From: Opisthorchis felineus
Lineage: Eukaryota; Platyhelminthes; Trematoda; Opisthorchiida; Opisthorchiidae
Assembly: GCA_004794785.1 (NCBI GenBank)
Contig: SJOL01005788.1
Location: 256,006-320,005, forward strand
Reading direction: 5' to 3'
Length of the DNA: 64,000 nucleotides
Part shown: in pieces, positions 58,001 through 64,000 of the stretch
How positions within the stretch are numbered: the stretch's first letter is position 1
Layout: every line of letters starts with the position of its first letter
Position numbers and translations under genes: made by a program
The notes under the pieces: generated by a model
Told to the model about the DNA's origin: nothing
The model's input: the letters and a program-made list of their open reading frames with translations, nothing else
Database searches by the model: none

Positions 58001-60409
58001 CCATATCAACCATCAAGATTCTCGGTATTCCCGTCGCTTTTACATCTCACACGCTTCGCGTCCCTCCAAATTTGAAAATACACCCCATACCTGTTGATGC
58101 TGTAACCCTAGTTGTAGCAAACGCCACTGAAACTAGTAACATTTCAGCTCAAATAGGGTGGACCGTTTGAGTGACCCGACTCATTGCATTCAAGCCCTCT
58201 GAATAAGCGGACACTCCAACCGATCCATCAAACTTAACATGAACACTATAAGTAAGAGTAGCCATGAATCGTATCACTAGGCTATAAATCCGTTGCATGA
58301 CTACTATAAGATACTGATACTTCAGAATTCGCTGGCTCTTCCGCACGGATACACCCTACAACGACACCTAGTGTGGAACAAAGACCGGAACTCGACCGTC
58401 ACTCTTCAGGACTAAGCGAAGGACGATCAGGTAGCTTGCAAAATGCTGTCATGCTTAACCAAGGACTGAATTCATAGAGGCAGCCGCGATAAACCTGCTG
58501 TCCCAGTGCATCAGTTGCACCACTTGAGAGCAAGCGTCAGCCATCCAGCGGCCAGTGACAACCACATCGATGCATTGACTTCACAATACTAGAATGGATC
58601 CCAGTCACGAAGAGCTTCATTTCAGGTACCTGATATAATTGGTTTTGGGTTACATAACTCCACTTGCTGTTTCGTCCCATTCAATCGGTCATAGAAAATC
58701 AGTGAACTCTGCCAAAAGAAAACAGTGACGACTGAAACAGTCTAGGACACCAGAGAATAAAACCAGTTTAGCTTGTTTGCCCATGTATTCCGCCTCCGGT
58801 TAACTCTCACTCATCAAGTAGACCGCTGGTCACCGATACACGGTACTGAGCCACTTCATCTGAATTCCTCTTCTATCAAACAACTCAGCTCTAGTTTTAC
58901 AGCCCCTTGGTGCCAGGCTTTCTTCAACTCATTCGAATTACTCTTTCGGAAGCTTACAAAATGCCTTCAATAGGCTGAATTTTGATTCAGTAGAATCTTT
59001 CGAACTCCAGGTAAAAATAATCCGAATGGAAATTTTTCTTCCTAATAACAATCATTTGGCTTCCTTCGTGTAGCCAAATAATGTACCCAATGAACTCATC
59101 CTAAATGGATGAAATCAACTAATATTCTACCGTTCATGACAAACTACCAGGGTAAGTGTTTCAACCCTCTAGAACAGACACCTAAATCATGACCAACCCC
59201 CCAGTGAACCGAACCGTATGACCTCGAAATAATACTGGACAGCAAAACTCAATGGCCTTACTAAACAGTGTTCTTGGTCGGAAAGTTACATTCGCCGGGA
59301 AGATTGGGTTCATTTGGAGCTTTTTAAAATACTTTCGGCTGCCCTCACAGAACATACTTTAGTCTGGAAAACCCCTCCCTGGTGGAGGTAGTGGTCCCTA
59401 TCAGTAATTCTAGATGGGGGTATTTTCATGTTGCAAATGGCCATACTGTATCACTATAGAGGACAAAGATTGAAGTATGATGGCAGTTACCCTTAATGAT
59501 CACACCGACTAGTAACTCCACCCTATAAGAAAACAGCGCAACGTCATTTTCCCACTAAGGACCAAACTATTCTTCCTGTTAGCGTACTTTCTAACAAAGG
59601 AAATATCAGCTTCAATTGCTTATAAAGCAGTTCATCACTCCGCCCCGGTGGCTGTTAGAATACACTCAACGGACATCTAAGAAGACAAGTAAAAAAGTAT
59701 TGTTCCACGTCTACTTACCAGGTAGTGCTCTTCGTGGATCTTTGTAAAAGTTTCCCGTCACAGGCTCATTAATCAGCTCATAGCCAATAACATTCGAACG
59801 ATTGCCAAACGTCTTGGCCACCGCTTCCCAATAATCACCCCAGTATGTCCAGATGCCCGAAGTATTTTCATACATTTGCTGAGCGCAATTCACACATGAA
59901 TAAGTGAGATAATTCTTGAACCAGTAGCGTTCAGATGGACGTGACCAATACGGCCAAGGGTACCGGAACCACCATGGGGTCTTGCAGGCCTCATCCACAA
60001 GCCATCGTGGGATGCCGTCATACATGCCGAATTCACTTGACAGTGCGTCTTGATGCATGTCCACAAGTACATAGATATCATATTCGGCACACAGATCGAT
60101 AATTTCACCAATCTTCTTCATATAGTTTTTGTCTACATATCCTTTGTTGGGCATCACTCCGGTCCATATAACTCCTAGACGGACCACATTGATTCCCCAA
60201 CTCTTCCACAGTTTCAGCTTGGTGGTATTAGTCATCTCCTCTGGGTACCATGGTGGCATTTTGGTTACTGCGTTGAACCCATGAAACAGCATTATTCTTC
60301 CCTGTTGATCCACGAAATTCCCACGACTGTCAAGTCTTATTTTGTCTAGTTCTGCAGCAACAACTCCAAGACCGACAATAAGGAGAACAAATCCCACACT
60401 GAGTTTCAT
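42775..60409 (-). CDS. Endoglycoceramidase-type glycoside hydrolase family 5 protein, complete four-exon gene
   Basis: Exons are 60409-59719 (691), 54648-54362 (287), 46722-46498 (225) and 43149-42775 (375), total 1578 bases, 525 residues. All junctions are GT-AG: intron 1 (5070 bases) is phase 1; introns 2 (7639) and 3 (3348) are phase 0. A signal peptide covers about residues 1-19. The GH5 barrel shows RIMLFHGFN, NVVRLGVIWTGVMP, YVLVDMHQDALS, the acid/base E215 in ELINEPVTGNFYKDP, FYEP in exon 2 with VLSYHYYCW, and the nucleophile E351 in GGGRFLTEFG, then SWAYWDGNFFD. Exon 4 starts LNAFSRVYPL and forms the C-terminal beta-sandwich (YSFDP, FSYSFHL). The family splits the glucose-ceramide bond of glycosphingolipids; the signal peptide suggests secretion or a lysosomal or gut role. 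Length fits the family. A TATAA-like element lies at about 60461-60467. Introns carry several retroelements. Confidence 0.92.
44542..44580. repeat. Three perfect tandem copies of a 13-base unit
   Basis: The unit GTGAAACCACTGT is repeated three times without error inside intron 3 of the endoglycoceramidase gene. It is a recent minisatellite-like expansion with no visible function. Confidence 0.8.
46083..46260 (-). repeat. (ATT)n-tailed tRNA-like retroposon in intron 3
   Basis: On the minus strand, from about 46260: GAGCTCGAACGTGAGCTCG, GCCCGGTGGTTAATGCGTG (A-box-like), then GGCAACCAGGCACCCAAAGG and GGTAATACAGCTGAA, ending in an interrupted ATT tail of about 45 bases (46092-46138). The body and tail match the copy at 2225-2350. 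The insertion lies about 240 bases downstream of exon 3 in the sense orientation of the host gene. Confidence 0.55.
48274..48360 (+). ncRNA. Hammerhead ribozyme relic with deleted cleavage site
   Basis: AAGTAGAACACAGGGTTGCTG matches the 5' arm of the ribozyme at 36776. The core reads CUGAUAA (48320-48326), stem II GUCG with loop CAAGAG and UGAC (one G-U pair), and GAAA (48341-48344). Directly after GAAA comes UCGAAAGAAU. Against the 36786 copy this is a clean 14-base deletion that removes stem III, the cleavage site and the 3' arm of inner stem I. It is in intron 2 of the endoglycoceramidase gene, antisense. Confidence 0.65.
48850..50710 (+). mobile_element. Ty3/Gypsy retrotransposon relic in endoglycoceramidase intron 2
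   Basis: In plus-strand order: a gag fragment at about 48855-48960 (LQASKDADTRAKILSQM, then TLQAV); a protease at 49341-49420 (LLQLGTASDITVISG, the family's LQLDTASDIT with the catalytic aspartate changed to glycine); a protease-RT linker at 49740-49850 (ETGLERFTETQAALNLK, SPVFRATPTTHY); an RT active-site block at 50145-50190 (FAMAYMDDLNIVTSS, with the DD intact); and the RT thumb at 50310-50470 (GHGPDPEQDRDIV, ILGLISQCGSFVPQL). Many stops and shifts separate them. No LTRs were found. It is antisense to the host gene. Confidence 0.75.
48971..49002. repeat. (TA)16 microsatellite
   Basis: An uninterrupted TA run sits between the gag-like and protease-like parts of the Ty3/Gypsy relic. It probably expanded after the element died. 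Confidence 0.95.
50711..54361. other. Remainder of endoglycoceramidase intron 2; no gene seen
   Basis: No missing exon is needed between exons 2 and 3: the joined protein reads ERAICDM then YLIPASFEN without a break. Short frames at 50934-51122 and 52136-52372 have no domain. Nothing else was recognised. Confidence 0.5.
54649..56980. other. 3' part of endoglycoceramidase intron 1; no gene supported
   Basis: The plus-strand frame 55051-55467 (138 codons) is the longest here and shows no recognised domain. It may be part of a decayed transposon. No other structure was recognised. Confidence 0.4.
56981..57072 (+). repeat. Copy of the hammerhead-repeat left block, without ribozyme
   Basis: ATGAGAGATTCAGCTGGGTT, CGCAAAATCAAATTGGTTTG and CAAATGGGTGTATTTCGGTAA match 36681-36755 at most positions. 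Similarity ends where the ribozyme half would begin, so the copy is truncated on its right. It lies in intron 1 of the endoglycoceramidase gene. Confidence 0.6.
57073..59718. other. 5' part of endoglycoceramidase intron 1; no gene seen
   Basis: Only short open frames occur. The donor at 59718 (minus strand CTG|GTAAGT) marks the intron start. No conserved element was recognised. Confidence 0.45.
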
Positions 60410-62456
60410 GATGCCTGTTTAGGAGGCTTGGAAATGCTTTTTTAGAATACCGTCGATGAGCTTATAACTGGGGTTGTGGCCTAGGCAGCTGAAAATGTGT
60501 CGTAATAAATTAGGTCCGTTGACCTATTCGTGACTGATTGAATTCACATGGCATCAAACGATTGTTTATTCTAACGACTGTGTTGTGTAAAATCACTTGA
60601 CCCAGGCCAATCCGGGTGCTGCTTTTGTGTGTTTGTGTATATGATCATGCTTGTAAGTCTGTCAGAGAGTAAGACCAAGCACACGCACACCCACTGAACA
60701 ACTAGACGTACAGTCCAATTGTCTCGTGCTGCTATCTGATCTGTTTACATTAGTTTCTGGAAAACTGTTGCTACTGGCGTGCAACATGCAGCGTTCTTCG
60801 CCCCGTCCATGATTAAACTGACTACAGACAATTCTCGACAGGCAGGCACTTGGACCCTGCTTCACGCTGAACAAGGAATCTGTGCTAGCCTGGCTACGAC
60901 TCAAAAGGGAGAGTGTGATGCATGACACGGAGTTACTCAGGCTCATGTTGCCAGGTTTTGTGATGATCCCATATATCTCAGTTTACTGGAAGCTCCCTGT
61001 TTTCAGGTGTGTTCAATTTATGCAACTTAGTGCTCAAAAGCCGCACAGAATGCAGCCACCGAACAACTTAGTTTGATTTGAAAGCAACAACCAGCGACGA
61101 ATCCCTAAAACGATCAAGTGGCCTGTTTGGTTAAAATTTTCGCACCATAGAAAAACAGTAATTGTGCATTTACAAGAACGGATACTTCCAGAAAGTGACA
61201 CTCATCAGAAAGCATAATATTTCTTATTGAAGTGAATCACAGTACGGTACCGCTTCCCTCAAACGAAGATACCCATAACGATCTCTTCTTTAACACGACA
61301 CCTATTTCATATCATATTTACACCCCTGAGCTACGACCTCTCCCCAAATCGAAAGGCAATGGGCTTTTTGGTAGTACGATTCTCTTTTTTTGCCGTTGTG
61401 GTTGGTAGGTCAAGATGGTCTCAAGATTTTCAACCGGAATTTTTGCTGACAGGGCAAGGAGTCAACTGACCTGAAGATAGTTGTCTAGGATGCTTCCTAT
61501 ACACGTTACCGGATAAATCACCCTGAGCAATTATGATGGGTTGATCTGCTGGTTAGTATTGAGCAGAATCCTTCACAGTAATATGCAGTGTTACCAAAAT
61601 GTTCTGGGACTGTTCGCTAAAAACATGTAAAATTTTTAACTAACTGCTGTTTGGTTTTCTGATCCCTCCCTGAGTCACGAAAATGGCATGTAAGGGTCCT
61701 GAAATTACAGTCTCCACCCAAAAACTCATCAGATGGTACCCGTGCTTTCGACCAATTTCGAAGTTTCCTGTCAATTTATGATCTGCCAGAGGATCAGAAT
61801 AGCTTAAGCAAAAAGGTCAACTCACTTTTATGAGTGAAAAACTTAACGCGATTTGACAATTGATTGAGAGGGTGAACTGACAGTGACATTGCCTTTTTAC
61901 ATGGCTCTTCACCGATGTTCTTCTGTGAAATGCATATTCATGTTTCGGCGGCTCGATACCGCTTGACTTTGTGAGCTGACTGTAAACTTCACACCACCTA
62001 GCGGCTTCCCTGAGGGCATTGGATGTGGAATGTATGCGTTCAGAAGTGGTTTATCCCTCAGACCACCAGTAGGCTGGGTCTGTGGCGTTTCTTTCAGACG
62101 GAGTGTGAATTTCTCGCCAGGTGTTTATAATGCGTGTGTGTGCGGGGGGGGAGGGTTTCCGCCAATTTAGCACCATTTAGCTCGGCGGTTACCAACCTTT
62201 TTCACATCATCACTTCTTTTCGCAATAGTCAAGTGGTCGGTGACCTGTATGATTCCGGATAATTCTTTCAACTAATTCTCCACAAGCCCAGTGAAACTAG
62301 TCATTATTTCGGGTTTTGATAGACTTGGTGCCAGTCGTGGGCATGAATTCTTTATTTTCCGACCAGCTGGTTCCAGAGTCCTCATCGGATTTGACGGCCA
62401 TTTTCACACTGTTCAAAGCAGGCGAGATATTCCATCACAGTCAAGCATTGGGGCAC
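60410..62456. other. Upstream flank of the endoglycoceramidase gene; no gene seen
   Basis: A minus-strand GTTATAAG at about 60461-60468, some 55 bases above the ATG, could serve as a TATA box. No other gene or repeat was recognised. Short frames such as minus strand 60946-60662 lack domains. Confidence 0.4.
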
Positions 62457-62550
62457 TGAGTGAGTGAGTGAGTGAGTGAGTGAGTGAGTGAGTGAGTGAG
62501 TGAGTGAGTGAGTGAGTGAGTGAGTGAGTGAGTGAGTGAGTGAGTGAGTG
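62457..62550. repeat. (TGAG)n microsatellite, about 23 units
   Basis: An uninterrupted run of the tetranucleotide spans 94 bases. Its perfection suggests recent expansion and likely length polymorphism. Confidence 0.97.
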
Positions 62551-62637
62551 CGCACCACTGTTCACCGTAGACGCATTTGGTCACAATACAATGACTACAT
62601 TTGTTGGTGTAGTGTTTCTATTTCAGACAGAATATCC

Positions 62638-62736
62638 ATGCCACCGAAGTCGACTCCGATCACAGGCATTGTCCAAGATGTATATCATGGTGCTGAAATT
62701 ACCTTCGTAGGAGACAGTTTGGCGTCAAAACTCGAG
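62638..62736 (+). CDS. Possible small coding exon, unknown protein
   Basis: An acceptor-like TTTCTATTTCAG ends at 62626. An ATG follows at 62638, with 33 codons (MPPKSTPITGIVQDV, then EITFVGDSLASKLE), and a good donor GAG|GTAGGT at 62736/62737. The composition is protein-like, but no family was recognised and no partner exon was found in the remaining 1.2 kb. It could be the first coding exon of a plus-strand gene that continues right of the window, or chance. Confidence 0.3.
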
Positions 62737-64000
62737 GTAGGTTTAAAGAAAGTCGGTTACCAAAGTTTTGTTAAATCCTTTGTATGAAGACCTACAAATT
62801 CGTCAGCAAGTTCACTTGAATGAAAAGACCTACGGTGCAGCAAATACCTAATATCTCCTGAGCTAATCTGAAAGGCTGGGAACTACAATGCTAAAAGCGG
62901 TATGCTAACAGATGGGTAATATAATTCTAAGAAACCAGAGCATTTCATTCGCGGGTTCCAGAAGAAGCTATCACTTCAAAAGATAAGAGAAAGGATACAT
63001 AAACCAGCATAAACAATTTTGGTTCTGATGTGATTCCAGAATGTAAGTGTCATTTTCATAAACTGGTTTCATATTTGAGGTTGGAAAGCGGTTTCAGTAA
63101 CTTCTTCTAAATCAGCCAATTTACCCCAGTCCAGTCAGTGAAGTCAAGACTGAAATCTACTATGTACCATAACGGATGGAAGGAATTACACCAACCATCG
63201 TCCAGTTAAAAATATATGCACTATGTAGGTCAGTGAAGAGAGCCTGCGCTGTAGGTGGCATCCAAAGTGGATGGGCTAAAGTCTGTCAAGGGTGTCTAAT
63301 TCTACTGACAGGCTCAGTGCAACGCTGGTGGTAAATATTGCGTGGGAAAGCAGTGCAATATCGAATTAAAACGAGAATTTTGGGGGTGGTAGTTCCAGGA
63401 AAGCAACGCTCAAGCAACTCCGTGCCATGCAATGCTTCGTTGATTCAAGTGAGGCAGATGTTACAATTCTCTATTTATGTTTACAATAAAAATTTGAACA
63501 AGTTAACAGGAACAACAGGGTTGCCGGATTAATTCAGCTTGCACACTCTCCTCCACCACAAAACTTGCAAAACAGTACAAGATACGCAATACAATGCAGC
63601 TTGCAACATTTGTATAAGTCTAAAACAGCGTGACCAATTAATAAAACCAAGGTAGTCTCAGAGTAACCCTCAGGCGTTTCTGAGTGCATAGGATAGAATT
63701 GGGACAACTGATCAATATCTCGCCCGTGAATTTGAGCAGGACCACCGCAGGCTTCCATTTTCGGAAGTTTTGATTGCCAGAAATACCGGCAGTACTGTCT
63801 CGCTCCGTGTATTGGAAGCTTATATAGAATGGAAAGTATCTGAACTTCACGAGTTTCTGTCTGTTACATTGCAAACTCGCATCACTGCTTACTCGAGTCC
63901 ATAGAGCTAAACATATTTGCACCTCTCCGGAACACTTTAGTCAGGAAACATGCTGATGGACCCAAATGAAGCTGCATTTGGCCAGTATTTAACTGATTGC
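62737..64000. other. No gene seen
   Basis: Short frames on both strands (for example plus 63338-63532 and minus 63922-63638) have no recognisable domain. No repeat or RNA gene was recognised. Confidence 0.4.

Noticed and set aside
58655..58710. Minus-strand GGGACGAAACAGC as half of a hammerhead
   Set aside because: The CUGAUGA half is absent (reads CTATGAC) and no stem I arms are visible.
61690..61740. Minus-strand CTGATGAGTTTTTGGGTGGAGAC as a hammerhead
   Set aside because: Stem II does not form and there is no GAAA box.
1..64000. Bacterial-type operons, CRISPR arrays, integrons or phage genes
   Set aside because: Spliced genes and eukaryotic retroelements show this is animal nuclear DNA, and no evenly spaced short repeats were seen.

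Overview
This window is nuclear DNA from a parasitic flatworm, most likely a digenean fluke. Four things point there: introns of only 33 and 35 bases in a conserved signalling gene beside introns of several kilobases; a dense load of decayed RTE, BEL/Pao and Ty3/Gypsy elements; retroposons with (ATT)n tails; and tRNA-headed SINEs that carry hammerhead-ribozyme sequence, an arrangement known from the schistosome Sm-alpha family. No species is assigned.

Only two cellular genes can be read with confidence, both on the minus strand. The first is the 5' part of a beta-catenin gene: three exons at 5476-4781, 4747-4115 and 4079-3693, with the rest beyond the left edge of the window. The second is a complete four-exon GH5 endoglycoceramidase-type gene: exons 60409-59719, 54648-54362, 46722-46498 and 43149-42775, encoding about 525 residues with a signal peptide and both catalytic glutamates. 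A broken, intronless RRM/RGG (nucleolin-like) RNA-binding protein copy lies at about 14346-15680. A possible small exon lies at 62638-62736.

Layout: 1-1860, RTE-like LINE fragment (+) inside the third beta-catenin intron; 2225-2690, two tRNA-like retroposon pieces; 3693-5476, beta-catenin; 6371-20715, gene-poor stretch with four copies of one (ATT)n-tailed repeat family, the RRM pseudogene, a 269-base assembly gap and a BEL/Pao remnant; 23165-23432, a 134-base tandem duplication; 25611-29278, a defective Ty3/Gypsy element with one surviving 182-base LTR; 31726-41000, three tRNA-derived SINEs with hammerhead-like bodies, a LINE reverse transcriptase relic and a nearly intact type I hammerhead at 36786-36878; 42775-60409, the endoglycoceramidase gene, whose introns hold a Ty3/Gypsy relic, an (ATT)n-tailed retroposon, a broken hammerhead and a related repeat; 60410-64000, flanking DNA with a long (TGAG)n array.

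The most interesting signal is the set of hammerhead motifs in two repeat contexts. They share one core geometry (CUGAUGA, 4-bp stem II, 6-nt loop, GAAA) in three stages: near intact, core kept with mutations, and cleavage site deleted. The genes form no operon; the window is two ordinary loci in repeat-rich DNA.
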